Source: Alphaproteobacteria bacterium (GTDB taxonomy: Bacteria; Pseudomonadota; Alphaproteobacteria; Rhodobacterales; Rhodobacteraceae). Taken from it: DNA of 64,000 nt. Of the stretch, positions 9,001 to 17,834 are shown one piece after another. Position 1 is the first letter of the stretch. Each line of letters begins with the position of its first letter. Under the pieces are notes generated by a model. The model worked only from the letters and a program-made list of their open reading frames with translations. It ran no database searches and was not told where the DNA came from. Both the position numbers and the translations under genes were made by a program. The stretch covers positions 1-64,000 of the forward strand of contig JAUIIJ010000018.1 in assembly GCA_030431825.1 (NCBI GenBank), written 5' to 3'.

Positions 9001-12000
9001 GTCGACGCGATGGCGTCCGGCATCCGGAACCCGACAACATTGTCGACGGTACGAATGTCGATATTGCCGTCATCCAGCGGATCAAGCGCGGTTTCGCTGA
9101 AGTCCACGGTGCCCAGCCCGAACATGTCAACCACGTCGCCCGTGGCAAGATCGATCCGGGCAATGGCGTTGTTTTCCTGCAAAGCAACAAAAGCCGTGGC
9201 GCCATCGGGGCTGATCGAGATGTATTCGGGCTCCAGATCCTCGGCGATACTGACACCGGGCTGGATGCGGATACCCGCGGCGCGCGCCACGTCTTCAAGC
9301 CCGTTGAACCGGGTGAAATCGACGATAACGGCGTCTGGCCGGGCCGGGTCGGTCACATCGATCATGGCGACGGTGCCCAGCGGGTTGTCGTCATGATCGC
9401 TGTCCTGGTTGCTTTCACCTTCTCCCGCGACGAGCAAATTGGTGCCGTCGGCGTTGAAGGTCAGCTGATCGGGCAGGTTGCCGACATCCACCGTCGAGAT
9501 CAAGTCGCGGGTTTGCGCGTCAAAGAGCGCGACGAAACCGGGCTGCGACAGGTTGATGTCCTGGCCAAAGACCGATTTTTCCAGCGGCGCGCGGCTGATT
9601 GCGACGGCGACGACGCCGTTCTTCACGGCCACGGATTGCACACCGGCAAACCCGTCCAGCCCGGTGAGGTCGATTGCGCCCGGTGCCCCGGTGCCGTCCG
9701 CGCCCGGCAACGGAAAGATATCGATCCGCCCCATCGCGCCGTTGGTGACGTAAAGCATGCCATCCTCATGCGCGACGACTTCCGACGCGCCGGCGCCGCC
9801 CGCGCCCTCGAATTCGGCGGCGACCGCAAAGGTCAGTTCACCGGTGGCGACCGGTGTGGGGGGCAGGGTGCTTTCAAATACCGTGTCGTCACGGAAATTC
9901 ACGTTCTGAATGCGCGCATCCGTGTCGCGCCCGGCGTCCGCGTCATCATAGGCATTTGCCGCGTCCGCATGGTTCGCCACGAGGTACTCCGCCAGCGCGT
10001 CCTGCTCGGTGCCGTCATTGGCAAAGGTGGCGGAACCGGTTGCGCCATCGTCGATGCCGTCCGCGTCCAGATCATTCAGGTCCAGACGATTGGCACCCGC
10101 GCCCGTGGGGAAGGGATAGCCGTCACCGCCATCGGCCAGGAAACCCAGCGTCACGATGCGAAACTCCTGATCGGCGGCCCCGACCATCGCACCGTCGCGT
10201 ACCAGTTCGGCAATCTCGTTGCCGGCGTCGTCCTCGATCACCGCATTCAGGATACGTGCGCCTGCCGGCAGGTCCGGATCATAGGAAAACTGCACCCCGG
10301 CCACCTGCGGGAATTGCCCCGCCGCGCCGGGAAGCGCGCTGACGCCATGTTCCAGCACCGCGATCAGCTCTGCCCTGGTCAGGGTCAGAAGCGACAGCGA
10401 GTTGTTGAAGGCCAGTGCCGTCTGGATGTCGTTCTGGCTGATGCCGCCGGCGGGCTTGATCACGTTGCCGTCGCCATCGACCAGTTCGCCGTTGGGCAGG
10501 CGGGTTGCGGTGGTGTCACCGGGCAGCACCACGGTCTCGCCGACAGAGGCGCGGATACCGCCCCCGTTCTTGATCGAGACGACCACGTCGCTCTCGACAG
10601 CGCGGGCCGCCGCGAGGTTGGCGTCCGCGGTCAGGTTGCCCAGGTTGGTTTCCTGCGTGCGGACCCCATCGGGATCGTCCGCCGCGTCCGTACCGGACCG
10701 GTTGCCGTTGAGAAATACCTCCGACACGCCGAACACGTTGCTTTCGGCCTCGATGATCCGGCTCTCGATCGCATCGACAATGGCCTGGATCTCCGGGTCG
10801 ATCAGCGCCTCCGCGCCCAGATCCGCGACGCCCTGCGCATCGGTGGCATAGGCCCCGGAGACCGTGGCGTCATAGCTCTCGGGAATGATATTGCCCGCTT
10901 CGTCAAAGTCGATCACCAGCCGGCCGACATATTTGTAGGACCCGTCGGTATTGACCACCGCCGTCGTGGTGCCCCCCGCATTCTCGACGAATTGGGGGTA
11001 CTGACCCTGATCGCTGTCACCGGCGCGGATGCGGTCATTTTCGTCAAACAGGCGGGTGTTGGAGCCGCCCGCGACGATGACGTCCACGTTCTCCAGCCGT
11101 TCCGCGAGGCCGAGTTCGATGTCGAGCCGCTGCATATGCGCCAGCAGGACGATCTTGTTCAGGGTCGGGTCGGCGGTGATGAGCGCATCGACCTCGCTCT
11201 GAATCTCGGCGGCCAGCGCGTCAAGCTGCGCATCCGTGGGGGTGCCGTCAAAGACCTGAGGCGAGGCGAGCACACCGCCTGCGCTGGAAATCGAGCCGAG
11301 TGTCGGCGTGGTTGCGCCGATGACGCCGATATTTTCGCCGTTCACGTCGATAACCACCGACGACGAGATGCTGTTGCCGGCCGGAGCCGCGCCGCCCGCC
11401 ACTTCGAGCGCCGCAAGGCTGGCCTCGGCATCGAAGTTCAGGTTGGTGGACAGGTAGGGCATGTCGGTGCCGGTGAAATCCGCCCCGAGGATCAGGTTGC
11501 CGTCGCCCGCAGAGCCGTCGATCAGAGCGGCGAGCATTTCCGGGCCACGGTCGAATTCGTGATTGCCGAGCGCGATGGCCTGAATGCCCAGTTCATTCTG
11601 TATCTGGATATCGGCAATGCCTTCGGCCCCGAAGACCGTCTGGGATGCCGACAGGAACACGCCCGGAATGAACGCATCGCCGGAAGAGAGGAACAGGGTA
11701 TTGTCGGTCAGCCCGTCATCGCCCAGATCCTGCGCCTTGAGCGCGTTGACCACCGCCGAGAGGTTCGGGGCATCGACAATCGCGGCGGTCGAGCCTTCCT
11801 GGTCGGCGATGTGCAGCAATTCGAGCGTGAAGGCGCTGGCCGGAGGAGGGGGGGGCGCCGTGACGCGACCGGGGCTGCCCATTGCGTTTTCACCGGCGTC
11901 GTTCGGATCGGTCGTGACAACGCCGCTCTGATCGGCGAGTTCGCCGGAGAATTGTTGCGCAGCCACGTCAAAGGACTGACCCGGCGTGCTCGCCGCGTCG

Positions 12001-13019
12001 GGATAGGCTTGGCGATCCACTGTCACGGCGTTGTCCAGGGTGCCGTCGCCACGGGTTTCGTCGCCTTCTTTGAAAACCGTGACCGCATCGCCACCGCCGC
12101 TGAGCCCCGCGCCATCATAGGTGCCGATCTGCACATTCGCGAGATTCACGACCGGGCCCCACACGGCGCGGAAATTGGCGGTGTCTGCGGCATCGACAAA
12201 GATGACCGTCTCGCCGGGTTCGATCCGGCTGATGCCGGTCAATCTTCCGGCCGCCGTCACGTCGGCGGACTCATCATCGAAATAGAGATCGCCATGGGTT
12301 GCCGCATCCCACGCGGCGGTTCCGGTATTGGTCAGTTCGAACCAGTCTTCGGTCAGGTCGCCGCCGTTTTCGTTTCCGGGCCATATCTCGGTGATCTGAA
12401 GATCGAAAGACCCTGCGGGGATGATCTCGGGATTGAGCGCGCCGAAGGTATCCGTGCCGGCGGTGGGGTCGGTGTCAAAGGCGGCGGGGGTCACGTCGGT
12501 GCCGAAGACATCAAGAACCTGGCCATTGTCCGGATCGTTCACCGCAAAGAGATCGCCGGTCGAGCCGGAACGGAAAATCAACCGGGGCTCGTCGCCGGAA
12601 TAGACAAAATCGACGCCGCCCAGTTGTGCGCCGAACAGAAACCTCTGGTCCGTGGTGGAGTCCGGCACACCGATCGCGTCGTGAACCGTGGTGATCCCCA
12701 GCGACGCAAGACTCACGTCGATGACGCCATCGTCGTCGAGATCGACATCATCACCGACGGTTCCGGTAAAGGCATCGACCAGGGCGAGGGTAAAGCTGGG
12801 ATTCTCGAGATCGGGAACCGTGACGGTCAGCAGGCCATCGGCGTCATAGGTGCCAGAGATCGCCGCGATCCTGTCGATCGTGCCGACGCTGCCGGCGTCG
12901 CTTTCGATGCTGAGCAGGATGCCGGAAAAGCTCGCCCCGGCCATGCCGCTCAGTTCGAATGTCACGTTCGCGGGGTCGGCACCGATCGGATTGGGCTGAA
13001 ATTCACTGATCATGTTCAT
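6012..13019 (-). CDS. Giant secreted RTX protein: 5'-nucleotidase-like, propeller-like and ExeM/NucH nuclease modules
   Basis: The 2335-residue acidic protein has no N-terminal signal peptide. From N to C: an unassigned beta-rich part (1-165); a lamin-tail-like domain (about 205-320); a metallophosphatase/5'-nucleotidase module (about 395-1045) with SSGDAF and GNHEFD (near 484); a choice-of-anchor-I/propeller-like region (about 1060-1563); an OB-fold-like segment (about 1573-1830); an endonuclease/exonuclease/phosphatase domain (about 1860-2155) with YNVLN, LQEIQD, GDLNTF and SDHDP; then about ten RTX nonapeptides (GGDGNDLIL type, about 2165-2265) and a C-terminal tail. RTX repeats without a signal peptide point to type I secretion; no T1SS genes are nearby. 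Nuclease residues are complete, but the phosphatase metal motifs are altered (DQEG, GGSNTR). The likely role is use of extracellular nucleic acid or phosphate. The gene stands alone with its own terminator. Confidence 0.9.
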   Translation of the reverse strand: MNMISEFQPNPIGADPANVTFELSGMAGASFSGILLSIESDAGSVGTIDRIAAISGTYDADGLLTVTVPDLENPSFTLALVDAFTGTVGDDVDLDDDGVIDVSLASLGITTVHDAIGVPDSTTDQRFLFGAQLGGVDFVYSGDEPRLIFRSGSTGDLFAVNDPDNGQVLDVFGTDVTPAAFDTDPTAGTDTFGALNPEIIPAGSFDLQITEIWPGNENGGDLTEDWFELTNTGTAAWDAATHGDLYFDDESADVTAAGRLTGISRIEPGETVIFVDAADTANFRAVWGPVVNLANVQIGTYDGAGLSGGGDAVTVFKEGDETRGDGTLDNAVTVDRQAYPDAASTPGQSFDVAAQQFSGELADQSGVVTTDPNDAGENAMGSPGRVTAPPPPPASAFTLELLHIADQEGSTAAIVDAPNLSAVVNALKAQDLGDDGLTDNTLFLSSGDAFIPGVFLSASQTVFGAEGIADIQIQNELGIQAIALGNHEFDRGPEMLAALIDGSAGDGNLILGADFTGTDMPYLSTNLNFDAEASLAALEVAGGAAPAGNSISSSVVIDVNGENIGVIGATTPTLGSISSAGGVLASPQVFDGTPTDAQLDALAAEIQSEVDALITADPTLNKIVLLAHMQRLDIELGLAERLENVDVIVAGGSNTRLFDENDRIRAGDSDQGQYPQFVENAGGTTTAVVNTDGSYKYVGRLVIDFDEAGNIIPESYDATVSGAYATDAQGVADLGAEALIDPEIQAIVDAIESRIIEAESNVFGVSEVFLNGNRSGTDAADDPDGVRTQETNLGNLTADANLAAARAVESDVVVSIKNGGGIRASVGETVVLPGDTTATRLPNGELVDGDGNVIKPAGGISQNDIQTALAFNNSLSLLTLTRAELIAVLEHGVSALPGAAGQFPQVAGVQFSYDPDLPAGARILNAVIEDDAGNEIAELVRDGAMVGAADQEFRIVTLGFLADGGDGYPFPTGAGANRLDLNDLDADGIDDGATGSATFANDGTEQDALAEYLVANHADAANAYDDADAGRDTDARIQNVNFRDDTVFESTLPPTPVATGELTFAVAAEFEGAGGAGASEVVAHEDGMLYVTNGAMGRIDIFPLPGADGTGAPGAIDLTGLDGFAGVQSVAVKNGVVAVAISRAPLEKSVFGQDINLSQPGFVALFDAQTRDLISTVDVGNLPDQLTFNADGTNLLVAGEGESNQDSDHDDNPLGTVAMIDVTDPARPDAVIVDFTRFNGLEDVARAAGIRIQPGVSIAEDLEPEYISISPDGATAFVALQENNAIARIDLATGDVVDMFGLGTVDFSETALDPLDDGNIDIRTVDNVVGFRMPDAIASTEIGGKTYILTANEGDSRGSDEARVADMAANGLLDPALVADLLSRGLIDSDPDADVGIERLEVSTLDGDTDGDGDIDVIHSFSSRSFSIFDEDGTLVFDSGSQFEQIIAEIAPERFNDDDGQGDEDRSDAKGPEPEAIEVGEVGGRMYAFIGLERDSGIMIYNIDDPADAQFVDYIPPSHVDNTAPGAIARHGPEVIEFIAAEDSNSGIAQIAVSYEISGSTVVYELTSLSPLVSIPDIQGAGHVSAYDGQTVTTTGIVTAVDFNGYYLQDPDGDGNDATSDAIFVFTGDGAAQGLVSVGDEIRVSGEVSEFIPGGAGTGNLSVTQINSSEAELLSTGNTVIATVIGAAGRAAPTELVISPDETPVNLQQEPGSFDPQQDGIDFYESLEGMLVTVDNPVAISATNRYDETWVVSDDGTGVTSGSAGGGLNDRGALIINADADGLGDLNPERIQIQYDAFADLLPEGFTPPKINLGDDLSDITGVVGYAFGNYEINVTDRFEVETPSANRAEITAIAGDSDTLTVATYNVLNVTANPGDGDADQIAGLGAQIANNLGSPDILALQEIQDDSGVADDGTLTADATLQAIVDAIEAAGGPRYSYVSAVVDVDGENGGVPGGNIRNAFLYNTDRVDAIGFQTLESNVLASYGVTNPDAFEGTRDPLLGTFRFNGEDITLINNHFSSRFGSEPIFGGRQPFEQGGEGEREQQALAINEVVDALLARDADARISVMGDLNTFEFTDELAEDLAGVGADRVLTNLIGKVTQDDAYSFVFDGNGQMLDHILATDSLLDGVEIDVVHVNTDFVDATSDHDPIVAAFDFASRADDLVLVGTRTGDTLTGDDGNDQIIGLSGADVLSGMGGNDLILGGRGRDVIEGGDGNDLILGGAHRDDIRGGDGNDVIKGGNGNDTIEGGAGNDLLIGGNGSDTFIFDGAFGSDVLRGFKAGQDDLVFRNLAPSDVTVETSGKHTIITASGDATCGSVRLLNADLPGDDLFSFV

Positions 13020-13322
13020 GGGACGGTTCTCCGTGCGGCAGCAATGAAAGGCTGAAATAAGGTGGGGCAGCGGCCCGCAGATCGCGGACGTTGCCCCTTA
13101 TTCGGGACCGGACTTGAAGCTTTTATGTCAGTTTCTGCTCAGATTGGTGAAACCGCCGGAGTGCCGGAGTCGCACCGATGCAAGGCAAGGACGAAAACCC
13201 GTCGATCATCAACAGGGTGCCGCGGCCTCGCGAGGTCGCCAGCCGATTGCGATATTTTGCCGTCCTCAGCTGCGGGCGCTGTTACGGTCACCGACATCGC
13301 ACCTTTCGGCGATGCGCGTGGC
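13020..13322. other. Non-coding region upstream of the RTX gene
   Basis: About 300 bases between the stop of the CoA-binding protein gene and the RTX start, both on the minus strand. It should carry the RTX promoter. I see no convincing palindrome, Pho-box repeat or riboswitch. Plus-strand open frames across it are shadows. Confidence 0.5.
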
Positions 13323-13793
13323 TCAGAGCTTGGAGGAAATCACGCCGGTTGCGAATCCGCCCATGCGCAATTCGCCGAACAGCCGCTGGTATTCCATCTT
13401 GGGGCAGAGGTTCTGGATAACCGTGACGCCGCGCGCCTCGGCCCTGGCCGCCGCCTCGTCATGCACGACGCCGATCTGCATCCAGATTGTCTTGAGGTCG
13501 GGAAATGTCTCCAGCGCCTCGTCGACGATCGGCGGCACCGCCTCGGAACGCCTGAAGATGTCGACCATGTCCACCGGGCGATCGATGTCGCTCAGGCTGG
13601 CCACAACGGTCTGGCCGAACAGCGACTTGCCCGCATGTCCCGGATTGACCGGGATCACCGTATAGCCCTTGAGCCCGAGATACCGGGCCACGTAATAGCT
13701 CGGGCGGACCGGGTTCATCGATACGCCGACCACGGCAATCACGCGGGTGCGTTTGAGCACCTCTTTCAGCAGGGCATCGGAATAGCTGTTCAT
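13323..13793 (-). CDS. CoA-binding (YccU-like) Rossmann protein
   Basis: A 156-residue single-domain CoA-binding protein. The nucleotide loop is VIAVVGVSMNPVRPSYYVARYL near residues 18-39, followed by GYTVIPVNPGHAG and IWMQIGVVHDEAAARAEARG, the diagnostic order of the family that resembles the alpha subunit of succinyl-CoA synthetase. The exact role is unknown. The ATG at 13793 is directly preceded by the terminator of the upstream YHS gene (13823-13852), so it has its own promoter in a short space. Confidence 0.9.
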   Translation of the reverse strand: MNSYSDALLKEVLKRTRVIAVVGVSMNPVRPSYYVARYLGLKGYTVIPVNPGHAGKSLFGQTVVASLSDIDRPVDMVDIFRRSEAVPPIVDEALETFPDLKTIWMQIGVVHDEAAARAEARGVTVIQNLCPKMEYQRLFGELRMGGFATGVISSKL

Positions 13794-13822
13794 GAGTGTT
13801 CTATAACCGCTTCGTGCGGGAT

Positions 13823-13852
13823 AAAAAAGCGCCCAAGGCGATGCCTTGAGCG
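13823..13852 (-). terminator. Rho-independent terminator downstream of the YHS gene
   Basis: Minus strand: GCGCTCAAGGC-ATC-GCCTTGGGCGC followed by TTTTTT. It ends transcription from the YHS gene (stop at 13970), just before the CoA-binding gene. Confidence 0.8.
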
Positions 13853-13969
13853 CGAAGTGTGGAACGAGGGACAGTCAAATGATGCGCGATTGTTCCATTC
13901 GCCATCCCGGTTGATATATGCGCGCATCCGTGGTTTTGAAGCCCCCTCGCATTTCTGTGAAGGCGCGCT

Positions 13970-14446
13970 TCATTCGTCGCGCAGCACTGCAGGCCAATTC
14001 GTATCGGCTTCGGCGATGTAGCCGCTCATGTCTTCGACCCACCGTTTCCAGACGGCCTTGTCATGAAGCAGGTAGAGCTTGCCGTCGATTATGCGGTAAA
14101 GCATCGGATCGGTATTCAGAACCAGCCCCTGCGACACGCCAAAGGCACAATAACCGCCATATTGCGGCGCATAGGCGCGCGGGTTGGCCTCGAACGTCTC
14201 GCGGTTCCTGCGTGACGTGAATTGCCAGATCACGCCCTTCCACATCACCGCATGGCTCGGGTTGCCGGGCAGGGGTTTTTCCGAAGTGAAATAAGTCACC
14301 ACGTCATACCCGGCGACCGCCTTGCCGTGGTCGGCGCGGAACACCGGTGCATCGGCACGCGCGACGGACATCATCGCGCCGAGGCACAGGCAGAGAACGG
14401 CAAGCCAACCCGGATGCGGGCGCAAAAGAAGTGTCATGTGAGTCAT
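13970..14446 (-). CDS. Secreted YHS-domain protein
   Basis: A 158-residue exported protein. A signal peptide (MTLLLRPHPGWLAVLCLCLG... ending ARADA) precedes a YHS domain: the core GYDVVTYF, a tail with WQFTSRRNRETFEANPRAYAPQYGGYCAFGVSQG, then a C-terminal segment ending in NWPAVL. YHS proteins are often metal-associated periplasmic proteins, but no reaction is established for this type. The start at 14446 has GAGG upstream; 14437 is an alternative. Transcription ends at the hairpin at 13823-13852. Confidence 0.85.
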   Translation of the reverse strand: MTHMTLLLRPHPGWLAVLCLCLGAMMSVARADAPVFRADHGKAVAGYDVVTYFTSEKPLPGNPSHAVMWKGVIWQFTSRRNRETFEANPRAYAPQYGGYCAFGVSQGLVLNTDPMLYRIIDGKLYLLHDKAVWKRWVEDMSGYIAEADTNWPAVLRDE

Positions 14447-14553
14447 GGCCTCACAATGGCGACGGAACCCGCCGGAGAAAAGACGGGATACGCAGTTGTG
14501 AAAGCCGGTTGTCCAAGCTGTGATCAATATTTCAGCCGCGCGGCGTGAACCCC

Positions 14554-14847
14554 TCAGTCGAAAATGTCCTCGATGACGTCAAAGGCCTCGTCAAACAGCT
14601 TCGACAGCACACTCTTGCGCCTCTTGCGCGATTTCGACTTGCGTGGCTTCACGGCTCTTGGAGGTGTCGAAGGGCGGCGCGGGGTCAATTCACGGTCGCC
14701 GCTGCGATCCTTGCGCAACATCTTGAGATCATGAAGCGGCGCGCCGCAGGCGGAACAGGCCAACTCGTGCCGAACCTCACCCGACAGCACGAGCGCGGCG
14801 CGTGTCCCGCAATAGCAACAAGTCGCGATCTTGGTCGGTCGTGGCAT
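14554..14847 (-). CDS. Small zinc-ribbon protein
   Basis: A 97-residue protein with an N-terminal zinc ribbon (CCYCGT near 10-15 and CSACGA near 31-36, two CxxC-type pairs). A strongly basic linker (KPRKSKSRKRRK) and an acidic, hydrophobic C-terminus (LFDEAFDVIEDIFD) follow. The pattern suggests nucleic-acid or protein binding in the cytoplasm. I do not recognise a named family. It lies between the YHS gene and rlmB on the same strand. Confidence 0.7.
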   Translation of the reverse strand: MPRPTKIATCCYCGTRAALVLSGEVRHELACSACGAPLHDLKMLRKDRSGDRELTPRRPSTPPRAVKPRKSKSRKRRKSVLSKLFDEAFDVIEDIFD

Positions 14848-14910
14848 CCGGCTGGTGTTTCTCCGTGGTTCGCGTCGATCTAGTCACACACCGGCCCGGT
14901 TTCAACGCGG

Positions 14911-15693
14911 TCAGGGCGTGGACTGGCTGCGCGATGCGTAAAGTGCAAGGGCCGCGGCATTTGACACGTTCAGCGATCCGAACCCCCCGGCCGAGCGAAT
15001 CCTCACCAGTTCGTCCACCGTGTCCTTGGTCTTGGCGCGCAGGCCGGGACCTTCGGCGCCGAGCACGAGCGCCACCGCGTGATCGGCGCGTCCTGCAAGC
15101 GCCTCCTCGATCGTGCGCTCCGCCTCACCGTCGAGACCGAGCACGAGATAGCCCATCCGCTGCAATTCGACGATGGTGTCGGCGAGGTTGCGCACCCGCA
15201 AATAGGGCTGGCGTTCCAGTGCACCGCTGGCGGTCTTGGCCAGCGCTCCGGTCTCCGGGGCGGAATGGTGACGGGTGCCGATCACCGCCGATGCCCCGAG
15301 AACCTCGGCGCTGCGCAGGATGGCGCCGACATTGTGTGGATCCGTCACCCGGTCAAGCAGCACGACCCGCGGTGCCTCGGCACCGATGCAGACGTCACCA
15401 AGGCTGCCCCAGGACAGCGGCCTCACCTCGAGCGCCGCCCCCTGATGCACCGAACCCGGATCAAGCGGCGCGGGAAAGCGCCGGGCGTCCGCGATCTCCG
15501 GCTCCATGCCCGATGCCGCAATTGCGTCAGCCAGCCGGCTCTGGGCATTCTGAGTCACGATCAGGCGCAACCTGGTGCGGCGCGGATTCATCAGGGCGTC
15601 TCGCACCGCGTGCAATCCAAAGAGCCAGACCGTCTCTTCGCCGCGCGCTTTCTGCGCCTGTTCCTTTTCAATCACCCATCTGGGTTTTTTCAT
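14911..15693 (-). CDS. rlmB: 23S rRNA (guanosine-2'-O)-methyltransferase RlmB
   Basis: A 260-residue SpoU/SPOUT 2'-O-ribose methyltransferase. An N-terminal substrate-binding domain (WLFGLHAVRDAL, about 23-100) is followed by the trefoil-knot catalytic domain with motif 1 NVGAILRSAEVLGASAV, motif 2 LVLGAEGPGLR and motif 3 GSLNVSNAAALALY. RlmB methylates G2251-equivalent in the 23S rRNA P loop using SAM. It diverges from tRNA-Tyr, with a shared promoter region of about 120 bases. Confidence 0.93.
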   Translation of the reverse strand: MKKPRWVIEKEQAQKARGEETVWLFGLHAVRDALMNPRRTRLRLIVTQNAQSRLADAIAASGMEPEIADARRFPAPLDPGSVHQGAALEVRPLSWGSLGDVCIGAEAPRVVLLDRVTDPHNVGAILRSAEVLGASAVIGTRHHSAPETGALAKTASGALERQPYLRVRNLADTIVELQRMGYLVLGLDGEAERTIEEALAGRADHAVALVLGAEGPGLRAKTKDTVDELVRIRSAGGFGSLNVSNAAALALYASRSQSTP

Positions 15694-15751
15694 CGTTCCG
15701 ACCTTTTAGACATCTACCGCGAAACCGGACGCAAATCGGCGGATTTTCCTG

Positions 15752-15780
15752 TTGACGCCCCTTTGGACCGCTTGTAATCA
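15752..15780 (+). promoter_or_regulatory. Promoter of tRNA-Tyr
   Basis: TTGACG (15752-15757), a 17-base spacer and TAATCA (15775-15780) form a sigma-70-type promoter about 35 bases before the mature tRNA. Confidence 0.6.
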
Positions 15781-15815
15781 CGCCTCCACGTCAGGCGCAA
15801 TGCATGTCTGGCAGT

Positions 15816-15899
15816 GGGCGACAGGCCGCAAGGTGTGGCAGGGGACTGTAACTCCCTCGCGGAGACGCACGCCTGGTTCGATTCCAGGGTCGCCCACCA
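15816..15899 (+). tRNA. tRNA-Tyr (GTA)
   Basis: GGGCGAC at 15816 pairs with GTCGCCC at 15889-15895, followed by A-CCA. The anticodon loop CTGTAAC gives GTA, and the long variable arm fits bacterial tRNA-Tyr. CCA is encoded. Confidence 0.96.
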
Positions 15900-16019
15900 T
15901 TTTCCCATGGCATTTGAAAATGACGAGATGATCCAATCCGGTGGATTCGGGCCTGCCCCGCCTCTTGCGAGCCGTGCGCCACAGGGGTAAACGCCACCTG
16001 ACAGAGTACGAGAGGTCCC

Positions 16020-16307
16020 ATGTCGATTGATCAGAACACCGCCGCCCGGGTGGCCAAGCTGGCCCGGATCAGGGTCGAGGAGGACGCGCTGCCTGCGTTG
16101 GCCGCTGAATTCAACACCATCCTGGGCTTTATCGAGCAGTTGAACGAGGTCGATGTCGAGGGTGTCGAACCGATGACCTCGGTAACGCCGCAACGGCTCA
16201 AGCGGCGGGCGGATGTGGTGACCGACGGCGATCAGCAGGACAAGGTGCTGGCAAATGCCCCCGATGCGCGCGAGGGCTTTTTCGCGGTTCCGAAGGTGGT
16301 TGAATAA
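16020..16307 (+). CDS. gatC: Asp-tRNA(Asn)/Glu-tRNA(Gln) amidotransferase subunit GatC
   Basis: A 95-residue GatC, the small subunit that wraps and stabilises GatA. Visible features are the helical N-terminus ([18 protein letters not shown]), [23 protein letters not shown] and the terminal motif [20 protein letters not shown]. It overlaps gatA (TAATGA-type junction), giving translational coupling. The presence of GatCA suggests Gln-tRNA and/or Asn-tRNA made by transamidation; gatB is not in this window. Confidence 0.96.
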   Translation: MSIDQNTAARVAKLARIRVEEDALPALAAEFNTILGFIEQLNEVDVEGVEPMTSVTPQRLKRRADVVTDGDQQDKVLANAPDAREGFFAVPKVVE

Positions 16308-17794
16308 TGAGCGATCTGAACAAGCTGGGCCTGGCCGAGGCGCGGGATGCGCTGCGTGCGGGTGAGACGACGTCGGTGGAGCTGACCGACGCGTGTCTGG
16401 GTGCCATCGAAGCGGCCGGGGCGCTCAATGCCTTTGTGCACAAGACACCGGAGCTTGCGCGCGAACGCGCGGCGGCGGCCGATGTGCGGATCAGGGCGGG
16501 GGATGCGCCCGCGATGTGCGGCCTGCCGGTGGGCATCAAGGATCTGTTCTGTACCAGGGGCGTTCCCTCGCAGGCGGGCAGCCGCATTTTGGAAGGGTTC
16601 CTGCCGGAATACGAATCCACCGTGAGCCAGAAACTCGCGGATGCGGGCGCGGTAATGCTGGGCAAGCTGAACATGGACGAATTCGCCATGGGCAGTTCGA
16701 ACGAAACCAGCACCTATGGCAACGCGGTCAGCCCCTGGCGGCGTGGCAATGACGAGTCGGCGTTGACGCCGGGCGGGTCCTCGGGCGGATCTGCCGCTGC
16801 GGTTGCCGCCGATCTCTGCCTCGCGGCGACCGGCACCGATACCGGCGGCTCGATCCGTCAGCCGGCCGCGTTTACCGGCACCGTGGGGATCAAGCCCACC
16901 TATGGACGCTGCTCGCGCTGGGGCATCGTGGCCTTTGCCAGTTCGCTGGACCAGGCGGGTCCGATGACGAAATCGGTACGGGACGCGGCGATCATGCTCG
17001 AGGCGATGTCTGGGCATGATCCCAAGGACAGCACAAGCGCCGAGCTGTCAGTGCCGGACTTCGAAGCCATGCTGACCGGCGACATCAAGGGCAAGAAGAT
17101 CGGTATCCCCAGGGAATACCGCATGGACGGGATGCCGGGCGAGATTGAAAAGCTCTGGGCCGATGGCGCGGACATGCTGCGCGATGCGGGGGCCGAGATC
17201 GTCGATATCAGCCTGCCGCACACCAAATATGCCCTGCCGGCCTATTACGTGATTGCCCCCGCCGAAGCATCGAGCAACCTGGCGCGCTATGACGGTGTGC
17301 GCTATGGGCACCGCGCCAGGCTGGAACAGGGCGATGGCATCACCGAAATGTACGAAAAGACCCGCGCCGAGGGTTTCGGCCCCGAGGTTCAGCGGCGTGT
17401 GATGGTCGGCACCTATGTTCTGAGCGCCGGGTTCTATGACGCCTATTACAACCGCGCGCGCCGGGTGCGGACGCTGATCAGGAAGGATTTCGAAGACGTC
17501 TTTGCACAAGGCGTTGACGCGATCCTGACCCCCGCGACCCCGTCTTCGGCCTTTGCCCTGGGCGAAATGGCCGAGGCGGACCCGGTTCAGATGTATCTCA
17601 ACGACGTCTTTACCGTGACCGTGAACCTTGCCGGTCTGCCGGGCATTTCGGTGCCTGCGGGACTTGACAGGACGGGGCTGCCGCTGGGTCTGCAACTGAT
17701 CGGGCGTCCGTGGGAGGAGGGCGATCTGCTCAATACCGCCTATGCGCTGGAATCGGCCGCCGGGTTTGTGGCCAAACCCGCGAAATGGTGGTAG
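16307..17794 (+). CDS. gatA: Glutamyl-tRNA(Gln) amidotransferase subunit GatA
   Basis: A 495-residue amidase-signature protein that releases ammonia from glutamine for transamidation of misacylated tRNA. The Ser-cisSer-Lys triad is visible: Lys in [11 protein letters not shown], and the two Ser in [15 protein letters not shown] with [17 protein letters not shown]. The length is normal. It overlaps gatC by one base and ends about 40 bases before a lipoprotein gene. Confidence 0.97.
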   Translation: MSDLNKLGLAEARDALRAGETTSVELTDACLGAIEAAGALNAFVHKTPELARERAAAADVRIRAGDAPAMCGLPVGIKDLFCTRGVPSQAGSRILEGFLPEYESTVSQKLADAGAVMLGKLNMDEFAMGSSNETSTYGNAVSPWRRGNDESALTPGGSSGGSAAAVAADLCLAATGTDTGGSIRQPAAFTGTVGIKPTYGRCSRWGIVAFASSLDQAGPMTKSVRDAAIMLEAMSGHDPKDSTSAELSVPDFEAMLTGDIKGKKIGIPREYRMDGMPGEIEKLWADGADMLRDAGAEIVDISLPHTKYALPAYYVIAPAEASSNLARYDGVRYGHRARLEQGDGITEMYEKTRAEGFGPEVQRRVMVGTYVLSAGFYDAYYNRARRVRTLIRKDFEDVFAQGVDAILTPATPSSAFALGEMAEADPVQMYLNDVFTVTVNLAGLPGISVPAGLDRTGLPLGLQLIGRPWEEGDLLNTAYALESAAGFVAKPAKWW

Positions 17795-17834
17795 GCACAC
17801 GCGTCAGTTAGGTAACAACAGCAGGATGGCAGCA

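Noticed and set aside
8193-13055. 1620-codon plus-strand open frame
   Set aside because: It is antisense to the RTX gene. The minus-strand frame has clear domains and catalytic motifs; the plus frame is a product of high GC and Asp-rich repeats.
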